Shown here: positions 1 through 6,303 of the stretch, piece by piece
Layout: every line of letters starts with the position of its first letter
Position numbering within the stretch: position 1 is the stretch's first letter
Made by a program: the position numbers and the translations under genes
Origin: DATIXJ01 sp963714795
GTDB taxonomy: Bacteria; Bacteroidota; Ignavibacteria; UBA10030; SZUA-254
Direction: 5' to 3'
DNA: 17,201 nucleotides
Assembly (NCBI GenBank): GCA_963714795.1
Contig: CAVQPS010000004.1
Location: 1 to 17,201 of the forward strand
Notes under the pieces: model-generated
What the model was told of the DNA's origin: nothing
Database searches by the model: none
Seen by the model: the letters and a program-made list of their open reading frames with translations, nothing else

Positions 1-1
1 A

Positions 2-277
2 ACGATTCTTCAACAGGTTATCGACCTCTACAAAGAAGATGAACAAAGCGTCAAGCTTGAGCCGCGCGAACGACTTGCGAAATCATATTCATGCAAAGCT
101 GCAATCAAAGCGGGCGATCCTTTGAAAGATGAAGAGATGCATGCATTGCTCGATCAATTATTTCAAACGGAATTTCCGTTTACCTGTCCGCATGGCAGAC
201 CGGTCATCATCAAATTATCCCTTTCCGAGTTGGATCGCCGTTTCTGCAAGAACTTCCTGAATTCTTTTTCCGATTAA
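2..277 (+). CDS. mutL: DNA mismatch repair protein MutL, C-terminal part (5' end outside window)
   Basis: The frame is open from the first bases and stops with TAA at 275-277, giving the last 91 residues of a protein. It contains a CKAAIKAGD segment (about nt 92-118) followed by CPHGRP (about nt 185-202) and an LSLSELDRRF tail. These are the C-terminal dimerisation/endonuclease motifs of MutL from bacteria that lack MutH; the Cys and His of CPHGRP belong to the metal site of the nicking endonuclease. MutL couples mismatch recognition by MutS to strand incision in the cytoplasm. The N-terminal GHKL ATPase half is outside the window. A 100-nt gap with a possible promoter separates it from the next gene, so the two are probably not co-transcribed. 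The family call is firm; whether the missing part is intact cannot be seen. Confidence 0.9.
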   Translation, partial: TILQQVIDLYKEDEQSVKLEPRERLAKSYSCKAAIKAGDPLKDEEMHALLDQLFQTEFPFTCPHGRPVIIKLSLSELDRRFCKNFLNSFSD

Positions 278-307
278 AAACGATTAATTCTGCAAAACAC
301 AATCCAC

Positions 308-338
308 TTGATTGCGGTAATTGTTTTCGTTATTTTTT
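308..338 (+). promoter_or_regulatory. candidate Bacteroidota-type promoter for the T9SS surface protein
   Basis: TTG at 308-310, a 20-nt spacer, then TATTTTTT at 331-338, a 7/8 match to TAnnTTTG (last base differs). The gene starts 40 nt further on, behind AAAAGGA. The same TTG-N19/20-TA arrangement recurs before five other genes or operons here, which supports it, but this copy is among the weaker ones. Confidence 0.4.
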
Positions 339-377
339 AAGATGTCATGAAGGCGATATCATTTTAAAAGGACACGG

Positions 378-968
378 ATGCGAACGTTCTTTCGGTTATT
401 GTTTTCAGGTTTCTTGATCGGTATGCCGTGCTTGTCTGGATTTCTTTTCAGTCAGGAAATTGTCGGTATTCCATGGACAGGCGAAAAAGGTATCGCGAAG
501 ACAACTGCAGAAATTATGCAGCAAGAAGTTGCGATTGCCGTTCAGCGACCCGCCAATTATGTCCGGCCTTCGGTTGAATTTGACGCAAACCGGCATGGTC
601 TTCCGCATAATCCTCTTTCTCCCAGTGTTTCACAATGGCCGCCGAAATCGTCTTCCGTTAACCCCGATCATACGTTTTCTGCTTTGAGTCCGCAAACATT
701 GAGTTTAAGTTTTACTGTCGCAAACCTCGGCGATACTCAGGCATTTCCGCCGGACGATATGGGTGTTGTCGGTCCGACACAATTTATTACGGATCTGAAC
801 GGACGCATTCGTTCATTCAATAAAACAACCGGTGTTGCGGACGGCGTTCTGGATGTGAATACCGATACGTTTTTTAATTCCGTGATGACTCCTCCGACGA
901 ACCAAAATTTTACCACCGATCCGCGTATCCGTTATGACCGTTTGACGGAAGGTGGTTCCTCATTATGA
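378..968 (+). CDS. T9SS-exported surface protein, N-terminal fragment (frameshifted gene, part 1)
   Basis: This encodes 196 residues beginning with a signal peptide: basic start MRTFFR, hydrophobic core, likely cleavage near FSQ at about 23-26. AAAAGGA at 366-372 is a good ribosome-binding site, 5 nt before the ATG. Residues 110-190 begin a domain usual in large secreted FCB proteins (DDMGVVGPTQFI, then DPRIRYDRL). The family pattern continues RYDRL..RWF..MI; here the frame gives RLTEGGSSL and stops at 968. Reading on in the -1 frame from about 950 gives RWFLIMIDVPG, the expected continuation. So this is the first part of one gene interrupted by an apparent one-base loss near 948-955, either a real mutation or a sequencing/assembly error. 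The next frame starts at 965 with an ATGA overlap. A genuine stand-alone protein of this size would be unusual. Confidence 0.75.
   Translation: MRTFFRLLFSGFLIGMPCLSGFLFSQEIVGIPWTGEKGIAKTTAEIMQQEVAIAVQRPANYVRPSVEFDANRHGLPHNPLSPSVSQWPPKSSSVNPDHTFSALSPQTLSLSFTVANLGDTQAFPPDDMGVVGPTQFITDLNGRIRSFNKTTGVADGVLDVNTDTFFNSVMTPPTNQNFTTDPRIRYDRLTEGGSSL
942..968 (+). other. probable -1 frameshift junction in the surface-protein gene
   Basis: The upstream frame reads TTG ACG GAA GGT GGT TCC TCA TTA TGA. Adding one base after GAA restores the expected RLTE(x)RWFLIMIDVP continuity with the downstream frame. The downstream frame is open only from 938, just after a TGA at 935-937, so the crossover must lie in 938-968. 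No canonical slippery heptamer (X XXY YYZ) is present, which argues against programmed frameshifting. Confidence 0.75.
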
Positions 969-3900
969 TTGATGTGCCGGGAGGGGCAGGCGCTAAACCC
1001 GATCGGGTTATGATGGCCGTGAGCAACACCGCAACGATTACGAATAGCACGATCTGGACATTTTTCTATTTTCGACAAGATACAGTATTACCGGCCGGTG
1101 ATACCGGAATGTTTGCAGATTACCCGACGCTGGGAATCGATGTCAACGCATTGTATATCGGTGTGAATATTTTCAATTCTGCGGGATATTTTCAAGGAAC
1201 AACAGGTTTTGTTGTTAGGAAAAATTCGATTCTTGGTTCGGGACCAATAATTGTTTCAGCTTTTAGGGATTTGACTACATTTGCCGATCCGCCTGCTGAT
1301 ACTATTTATACTAGTGGCCCCTATACTCCGCAAGGCGTCGACAATTTTGATTCAACAGCGACAGTCGGATATTTTATCGGCGTTGACGATTCATTATATG
1401 GATTGTTGCAAATTCGACGGGTAACAAATCCGGGTGGGATACCGACAATGTCCGGAAATATTCCCATCACTGTACCGGCGACATTAGATCCTGCTTCAGT
1501 GAATCATCGGGGAAATTCCGGTGGAACCAATGGATACCTCGACGGAATTGATGAACGATTGATGAACGCCGTCATCCGAAATGGAAATCTCTGGACAGCA
1601 CATTCCATTGAAGTAAACAGTAGCGGTGTAGTCAATTATACAAATGAGACCCGGGATGCTGCTCGATGGTACGAGATCGATAATTTAAACGGAACACCGA
1701 CTCTTGTTCAGTCGGGTACTGTCTACGATCCCACCACGCCGAACAATACGAGTCAATTGAACTACTGGATCCCGAGCATCATGGTTTCCGGACAGGGACA
1801 TGTTGCGATGGGATTTGCAGATGCCGGGCAAAATGCTTTTGCCAACGGCGCAACACTTGGCCGCCTTGCAAGCGATCCCGCCGGAACGATGGAAGGTTCT
1901 CCCGTTCTTGTCACCAACAGTAATGCTTCATACAATCCGCCTAATGATCCGGGCAGTTCCGGTGCGAGGCGGTGGGGTGACTATTCGTACACATCTGTCG
2001 ATCCGAATGACGATATGACCATGTGGACGATACAGCAATTCACCGATGTAACAAATTCGTACGGAGTACGGGCAACGAAATTGCTTGCACCTTTGCCGGC
2101 GACTCCGGCTTCAGCTTCGCCGAATTCTGTTGTCGGTGGCAGTACCAATTTCAATGTCACCATTACCGGTACGTCTTCCAGCGGCTCCGGATTTTTCGAT
2201 CCCGGTGCGAGTTTCCCGAATCATATTTCCGCGGCAGTGAACGGTGGCGGAGTAACTGTCAATTCTGTGACCTATACAAATCCGACACACGTTAGTTTGA
2301 ATCTTTCGGTTGCGAACAACGCAAGCGCAGGCGCAAGAACGATTACGGTTACTAATCCTGATGGTCAATCGCTAACAAGCTCAACGGGCATTCTCACAAT
2401 TTCCAGCAATTGTCCGACAATTACTTTATTACCATCAACGTTGCCCGGTGGTTTCACGGGAACTTTTTACACACAGACAATTACCGCAAGCGGGGGGAAA
2501 TTGCCGTATACGTATTCGTTGCTGAACGGAACTTTGCCGAAAGGTTTGTCGCTGACGTCCGGTGGGATTTTTTCGGGAGCACCGTTAAATGTCGGTATTG
2601 CAAATTTTAAAGTTGAGGCGGTTGATTCCAATGGATGTTTTGACAGCATTGCGTATAGTGTCAATATCGATACGCTTATCCCGCCATCGAATCCGTCGGC
2701 AATCGGCGTGGCTGTGCCTGATACTGTTTCAGTGGGTGATTCGGTATCGTTTATAGTTACTGTCCGCCCCGGATTGAATCCGACGAGCAGTGGAATTACC
2801 GTCAACGGAAATTTATCATCGATAAACGGTTCATCATCACAAATGTTTTTTAATGATGGAACTCATGGCGATGCGGTTGCCGGTGATAGTATTTATTCAT
2901 TGAAAACGATCGTCGATACCGGAACTGTTACCGGATGGAAATCAATTCCGGTTATTATTACAGACACGCAATTGCGAATAGATTCGATTGCAATTCAATT
3001 GAAGGTTCGGCCGGCCTGTCAGCCGATAACAATTTATCCTGCACAATTATCAGGCGGATTGGTGAATTCTGCGTACGCGGAAACGCTATCCTCTTCCGGC
3101 GGATCCGGTCCGTTAACGTTTGGAATTTCAGTCGGACTTTTGCCGGCGGGAATTTCGTTGTCGCCGACCGGAATTCTTTCGGGAATACCGTTGGTGTCCG
3201 GAGTAAAAATTTTCACGGTAACGGCAACTGACTCTAATGGCTGTGCGGGATCGAAAATCGATACGATCATTGTTCAGGAACCGTCCGGAATTCTTGTGAA
3301 TGTCCCCATCAGTGCACAATGGAATATGCTTTCGAATCCGTTGACTGTTGAAAATGATTCTGTTCAAATTTTATTTCCGACCAAAATCAGCGATGCGTTC
3401 GGTTACAACGGTAGCGGTTATGTCATCAGCAATCGGATTGTCAACGGCGCAGGATACTGGCTGAAATTCGGAGTCGATCAAACTGTTCCTTTGATTGGTA
3501 TAAATAAATCGGTCGATACTATTCCAATTACTTCCGGATGGAATCTCATCGGGTCGATTTCGACGAAGTTTCCCGTTACTTCTCTTTTGCCAATTGGGAC
3601 GACAATTCGCTCGCAAACCTTCGGCTACAGTTCCGGCTATCATCCGACCGATACGATTTATCCCGGCCTCGGATACTGGATAAAATGCGATTCGGCGGGG
3701 AAGTGCGTGTTGCAAAATTCCGGATCTTCGGCTCTCTTGCGTCCAAATAAAATCCAGCCATCCGACCTTTCATCTTTAAATCGATTGGTATTGAAGGATT
3801 CAAAAGGATTCAGCCAGACATTGTATTTCGGTTCGAGCGGCAATCTTATTTCCGATTCCGATCAGTTTGCTTTGCCGCCTGTTCCGCCCGACGGCAATCC

Positions 3901-4456
3901 CGATGTTCGGTTTGCTTCACAACGAACGGCTGAATTTATTCCTGATCATCTTCAAAGCAAAACGAATATTCCCATTGAATTACATTCGCTGAATTATCCT
4001 CTGACGGTCGAATGGACAATTCTGAAGAGCGCTCATGACCAATTTCATTTGCAGGGGACAGGGAATTCATCCGGTGGAAAAGAATTAACCGGAGCCGGAA
4101 GCATGACTGTGGCATCATCGAATACCGGACCTCTTTTGTTGCGTGTGGAAGATGTTTCGCAATTGCCGAAAGCATTTGCGCTTCATCAGAATTATCCGAA
4201 TCCGTTCAATCCGACCACCACGATCAGTTTCGATGTGCCGGAACGAGCACTGGTTTCGATTTCGATATACAACACGCTCGGCGAACGCGTTGCCGCGGTG
4301 CTCAATTATGCCGCATTCGATCAGGGTGAGCAAGCGGTGGAGTTTAATGCCAGCGCCATTTCGTCGGGAGTCTATTTTTACCGCATGACTGCTCTTGCAC
4401 AAAAAGGAAACGGTGCAACGTTTACCGATGTGAAAAAGATGTTGTTGATGAAGTGA
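965..4456 (+). CDS. T9SS-exported Ig-repeat surface protein, main part (frameshifted gene, part 2)
   Basis: This encodes 1163 residues with no signal peptide of its own, because the first 196 residues lie in the preceding frame. Residues 1-380 continue the N-terminal domain of the split protein. Residues 380-480 look like an IPT/TIG-type Ig fold. Residues 482-568 and 684-775 are two copies of a putative Ig domain (He_PIG-like: GGxxGxxYxxTxxxSGGxxPxTxxxxxGxLPxGxxLxxxGxxxGxP). Residues 572-682 are another beta-sandwich with an NDGTHGDAVAGDSIYS loop. Residues 777-908 hold two related units, each ending FGY...GYW(L/I)K. Residues 1073-1163 are a type A T9SS C-terminal sorting domain starting LHQNYPNPFNP. 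The protein is inferred to be exported to the periplasm by Sec, carried across the outer membrane by type IX secretion, and anchored or released. ATG 965 overlaps the upstream stop, and GGAAGGTGG lies 10 nt before it, so coupled re-initiation is possible but would give a product without a signal peptide. The function is unknown; adhesion or surface structure is a guess. Confidence 0.8.
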   Translation: MIDVPGGAGAKPDRVMMAVSNTATITNSTIWTFFYFRQDTVLPAGDTGMFADYPTLGIDVNALYIGVNIFNSAGYFQGTTGFVVRKNSILGSGPIIVSAFRDLTTFADPPADTIYTSGPYTPQGVDNFDSTATVGYFIGVDDSLYGLLQIRRVTNPGGIPTMSGNIPITVPATLDPASVNHRGNSGGTNGYLDGIDERLMNAVIRNGNLWTAHSIEVNSSGVVNYTNETRDAARWYEIDNLNGTPTLVQSGTVYDPTTPNNTSQLNYWIPSIMVSGQGHVAMGFADAGQNAFANGATLGRLASDPAGTMEGSPVLVTNSNASYNPPNDPGSSGARRWGDYSYTSVDPNDDMTMWTIQQFTDVTNSYGVRATKLLAPLPATPASASPNSVVGGSTNFNVTITGTSSSGSGFFDPGASFPNHISAAVNGGGVTVNSVTYTNPTHVSLNLSVANNASAGARTITVTNPDGQSLTSSTGILTISSNCPTITLLPSTLPGGFTGTFYTQTITASGGKLPYTYSLLNGTLPKGLSLTSGGIFSGAPLNVGIANFKVEAVDSNGCFDSIAYSVNIDTLIPPSNPSAIGVAVPDTVSVGDSVSFIVTVRPGLNPTSSGITVNGNLSSINGSSSQMFFNDGTHGDAVAGDSIYSLKTIVDTGTVTGWKSIPVIITDTQLRIDSIAIQLKVRPACQPITIYPAQLSGGLVNSAYAETLSSSGGSGPLTFGISVGLLPAGISLSPTGILSGIPLVSGVKIFTVTATDSNGCAGSKIDTIIVQEPSGILVNVPISAQWNMLSNPLTVENDSVQILFPTKISDAFGYNGSGYVISNRIVNGAGYWLKFGVDQTVPLIGINKSVDTIPITSGWNLIGSISTKFPVTSLLPIGTTIRSQTFGYSSGYHPTDTIYPGLGYWIKCDSAGKCVLQNSGSSALLRPNKIQPSDLSSLNRLVLKDSKGFSQTLYFGSSGNLISDSDQFALPPVPPDGNPDVRFASQRTAEFIPDHLQSKTNIPIELHSLNYPLTVEWTILKSAHDQFHLQGTGNSSGGKELTGAGSMTVASSNTGPLLLRVEDVSQLPKAFALHQNYPNPFNPTTTISFDVPERALVSISIYNTLGERVAAVLNYAAFDQGEQAVEFNASAISSGVYFYRMTALAQKGNGATFTDVKKMLLMK

Positions 4457-4488
4457 GGATTAATGGGATGCGGATACCCCAAAGGATA

Positions 4489-4575
4489 GTCTTTGCGAGG
4501 GACGAAGTCCCGAAGCAATCTGACTATTTAGAAAAACTTCAGCGGTTGAGATTGCTTCGCTCCGCTCGCAAAGAC
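4489..4575. repeat. nested inverted-repeat element (REP/MITE-like)
   Basis: The left arm 4489-4520 and right arm 4550-4575 are inverted copies: GTCTTTGCGAG and CGAAGCAATC are exact matches at the outer and inner ends of the arms. Each arm also folds by itself (GGAC-GAA-GTCC in the left; GCGAGCGGAGC-type pairing in the right), giving a cruciform-like nested structure with a 29-nt centre. It resembles the common dispersed palindromes ending in GCAATCTC / GAGATTGC seen between genes in many bacterial genomes. No transposase is present, so it would be non-autonomous. Its copy number cannot be judged from one window. Confidence 0.7.
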
Positions 4576-4594
4576 AGGAAGGTGGCTTTTGTTT

Positions 4595-4625
4595 GATGGA
4601 GTCCACTTAAGAAGTGGACTCCATC
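4595..4625. repeat. perfect 14-bp inverted repeat, 3-nt loop
   Basis: GATGGAGTCCACTT, loop AAG, then the exact reverse complement AAGTGGACTCCATC. It lies 139 nt after the surface-protein stop and 11 nt before the pyr promoter. No T-run follows, so it is not a textbook intrinsic terminator, though it could end transcription or block 3' exonuclease in either direction. It may instead be a second dispersed palindrome placed beside the element at 4489-4575. Confidence 0.75.
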
Positions 4626-4635
4626 TAATCCTCGC

Positions 4636-4666
4636 TTGCATCATCAATAATAAATCTGTATATTAA
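4636..4666 (+). promoter_or_regulatory. candidate promoter of the pyr operon
   Basis: TTG at 4636-4638, 20-nt spacer, TATATTAA at 4659-4666. Transcription starting about 7 nt downstream would place the PyrR-binding hairpin (4687-4717) at the very 5' end of the leader RNA, as in known PyrR attenuators. The last two bases differ from TAnnTTTG. Confidence 0.5.
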
Positions 4667-4686
4667 AAAAGGAAAACGATTATATA

Positions 4687-4717
4687 CCTTTAATTCGATC
4701 CTGAGAGGTCGGAAAGG
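4687..4717 (+). promoter_or_regulatory. PyrR-binding RNA hairpin
   Basis: CCTTT (4687-4691) pairs with AAAGG (4713-4717). Within it, TTCGA pairs with TCGGAA around a bulge, leaving a loop containing ATCCTGAGAGGTC. This matches the published PyrR target ARUCCNGNGAGGYU at about 12 of 14 positions, including the invariant GAGG. UMP/UTP-loaded PyrR is expected to bind here and hold this hairpin closed. The 3' side of the stem is also the ribosome-binding site (AAAGGA, 4713-4718) of the leader ORF at 4726. A rival pairing of GAGGT (4705-4709) with ACCTC (4753-4757), helped by TAAAAT (4722-4727) with ATTTTA (4741-4746), would form a weak antiterminator that excludes both this hairpin and the terminator. 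Confidence 0.8.
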
Positions 4718-4725
4718 AATTTAAA

Positions 4726-4812
4726 ATGGTTTTGAATCTAATTTTACAGCAAACCTCCACCCTGATGCAGGGTTCGGAGGTTTTTTCGTTTTGGTGCGCC
4801 GATGAATATTAA
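4726..4812 (+). CDS. candidate pyr leader peptide, 28 aa
   Basis: ATG at 4726 stands 7 nt after a clear AAAGGA ribosome-binding site; the frame runs 28 codons to TAA at 4810-4812. It starts MVLNLILQQT and ends WCADEY. It reads straight through the intrinsic terminator (4751-4790) and ends 11 nt inside pyrR, in another frame. The pyrR ATG at 4802 has no good Shine-Dalgarno of its own, so leader translation could both melt the terminator and couple to pyrR. PyrR bound to 4687-4717 would hide the leader ribosome-binding site. This is the arrangement proposed for the Thermus pyr cluster. The alternative is chance: AAAGG is required by the PyrR hairpin anyway, and a 28-codon open frame is not rare. 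The peptide need have no function beyond being translated. Confidence 0.5.
   Translation: MVLNLILQQTSTLMQGSEVFSFWCADEY
4751..4790 (+). terminator. intrinsic terminator of the pyr attenuator
   Basis: AAACCTCC (4751-4758) pairs with GGAGGTTT (4777-4784). The stem continues with ACCCTG (4759-4764) and CAGGGT (4768-4773) across a 3-nt ATG loop, with a TCG bulge on the 3' side, and runs into TTTTTTCGTTTT. It is strong, and it lies before pyrR rather than after a gene, so it is regulatory: it should end transcription when pyrimidines are plentiful. Confidence 0.88.
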
Positions 4813-5347
4813 ATCCCGTCTCATCGATCATCAGGGATTTCAGCGAACGCTTACACGTCTTGCCCATGAAATCCTTGAATTAAATAAAGGTTCCGAAACC
4901 ATTGCGCTCGTCGGCATCCGGACGCGTGGAGAGTTTCTTGCACGCCGCCTCGCCGAAAAAATCCAGGAAATTGAACACCGCGAACTGCAGGTTGGGTTTT
5001 TGGATATCACGCTCTACCGTGACGATCTTCGCGGCAAATTGAACCAGCCGATCCTGAAAGGAACGGACATCATGTTCGATATCACCGGAAAGAACATTAT
5101 TCTGGTTGATGATGTCTTGTATACCGGTCGGACCATTCGCGCAGCCCTTGATGCTTTGATCGATCTCGGCAGACCTGCCACGATTCAACTTGCCGTGCTG
5201 GTTGACCGCGGACATCGAGAGCTTCCGATTAAAGCCGACTTCATCGGAAAAAATTGCCCGACATCACCAAACGAAGAAGTCCGCGTGTTGATGCAAGAAA
5301 TCGACGAGGAAGATGCAGTTGTGCTCGTCGGGAAAGGACGGGCGTGA
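4802..5347 (+). CDS. pyrR: bifunctional pyr operon attenuation protein / uracil phosphoribosyltransferase PyrR
   Basis: The protein has 181 residues, the usual PyrR length. It is a type I phosphoribosyltransferase: the PRPP loop VDDVLYTGRT is at residues 102-111, VDRGHRELPIKADFIGKN follows at about 137-154, and the C-terminus has the typical strand VVLVGKG. PyrR binds the pyr leader RNA when UMP/UTP is high and lets the terminator form; many members also make UMP from uracil and PRPP. Here it is the first gene after an attenuator that contains a matching binding site, so the circuit is autoregulatory. The ATG at 4802 lacks a good Shine-Dalgarno (GGAGG at 4777-4781 is some 20 nt away and locked in the terminator stem), which points to coupling with the leader ORF that ends at 4812. 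Its stop overlaps the pyrB start by one base. Confidence 0.95.
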   Translation: MNIKSRLIDHQGFQRTLTRLAHEILELNKGSETIALVGIRTRGEFLARRLAEKIQEIEHRELQVGFLDITLYRDDLRGKLNQPILKGTDIMFDITGKNIILVDDVLYTGRTIRAALDALIDLGRPATIQLAVLVDRGHRELPIKADFIGKNCPTSPNEEVRVLMQEIDEEDAVVLVGKGRA

Positions 5348-6267
5348 TGGCATTGGCAAGTCGTCATCTTCTCGGACTTGAAGGAATGTCACGACAAGAC
5401 ATTCAATTGATTTTAGATACGGCAACATCGTTCCGCGAGATACTCGATCGACCGATTAAAAAAGTCCCGACACTGCAGGGAAAAACTATTGTCAATCTTT
5501 TTTTTGAAAGCTCCACGAGAACACGCACATCGTTCGAGCTTGCCGAGCGACGGCTTTCTGCCGATGTGGTGAATTTTTCAGCCGACGCAAGCAGTGTCCG
5601 CAAGGGTGAATCGCTGAAAGATACCGTCCGGAATCTTGAGATGATGAAGATCGATATGGTCGTGATCCGTCATGCGGCGGCTGGAGCTGCGCATTTTCTC
5701 TCGAAAGTTATCGATGCCAATATTATCAACGCCGGAGACGGAGCGCATGAACATCCGACACAGGCATTATTGGATATGTACACGCTTCGCGAAAAACTTG
5801 GAGCGATTGAAGGACACCATGTCTGCATCGTGGGCGACATTTCCCACAGCAGAGTTGCACTGTCGAATATTTACGGATTACAAACGATGGGTGCGCGGGT
5901 TTCTGTGTGCGGGCCCAAGACATTGATCCCGCGATGTATCGATCAGCTTGGCGTTCAGGTGTATTACAATATCGATGAAGCAATACACGATGCCGATGTT
6001 TTAAATGTTCTTCGCATTCAAAATGAACGGCATGGCGGTACCTTGTTTCCGACGACGCGTGAGTATCGACGGTATTTCGGAGTGACGCGCGAACGCCTTG
6101 ATGCATCGAAAAAGAAAATTCTCATCATGCATCCCGGTCCGATTAACCGCGATGTGGAACTTTCAGCCGATGTTGCCGACGGTGAGCAGTCCGTTATCCT
6201 TCAGCAGGTATTGAATGGCGTTGCCATCCGCATGTCCATTCTCTATTTACTCGGAACTCATACTTAA
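5347..6267 (+). CDS. pyrB: aspartate carbamoyltransferase catalytic subunit
   Basis: The protein has 306 residues, close to the family norm of about 305-311. It joins carbamoyl phosphate and L-aspartate to N-carbamoyl-L-aspartate in the cytoplasm. The carbamoyl-phosphate motif STRTRTSFE starts at S56, HPTQALLD at H136, and HPGPINR at 262-268. ATG 5347 is chosen because it overlaps the pyrR stop as TGATG and has AAAGGA about 9 nt upstream; the frame is open further back to 5254, but that stretch is coding pyrR in another frame and shows no PyrB-like residues. No regulatory chain (pyrI) is present, so the enzyme is probably an unregulated trimer or pairs with PyrC, with control placed on transcription. 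A 36-nt T-rich gap leads to pyrC. Confidence 0.96.
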   Translation: MALASRHLLGLEGMSRQDIQLILDTATSFREILDRPIKKVPTLQGKTIVNLFFESSTRTRTSFELAERRLSADVVNFSADASSVRKGESLKDTVRNLEMMKIDMVVIRHAAAGAAHFLSKVIDANIINAGDGAHEHPTQALLDMYTLREKLGAIEGHHVCIVGDISHSRVALSNIYGLQTMGARVSVCGPKTLIPRCIDQLGVQVYYNIDEAIHDADVLNVLRIQNERHGGTLFPTTREYRRYFGVTRERLDASKKKILIMHPGPINRDVELSADVADGEQSVILQQVLNGVAIRMSILYLLGTHT

Positions 6268-6303
6268 TTTTTTTATTTTTGATTTTTAACTTTTGAATTG
6301 TCT

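Noticed and set aside
942..968. Programmed ribosomal frameshift in the surface-protein gene
   Set aside because: There is no slippery heptamer and no obvious downstream pseudoknot; a one-base indel explains it more simply.
4457..4801. CRISPR array
   Set aside because: The repeats here are inverted palindromes, not regularly spaced direct repeats, and no cas gene is near.
5254..5346. Upstream extension of pyrB to an ATG at 5254
   Set aside because: The extra 31 codons overlap coding pyrR in another frame, are Arg-rich and unlike any PyrB; ATG 5347 with the TGATG overlap and AAAGGA fits better.
6268..6303. Separate promoter or terminator between pyrB and pyrC
   Set aside because: The 36-nt gap is T-rich but has no hairpin and no TTG-N19/20-TAnnTTTG arrangement; the genes are taken as one operon.
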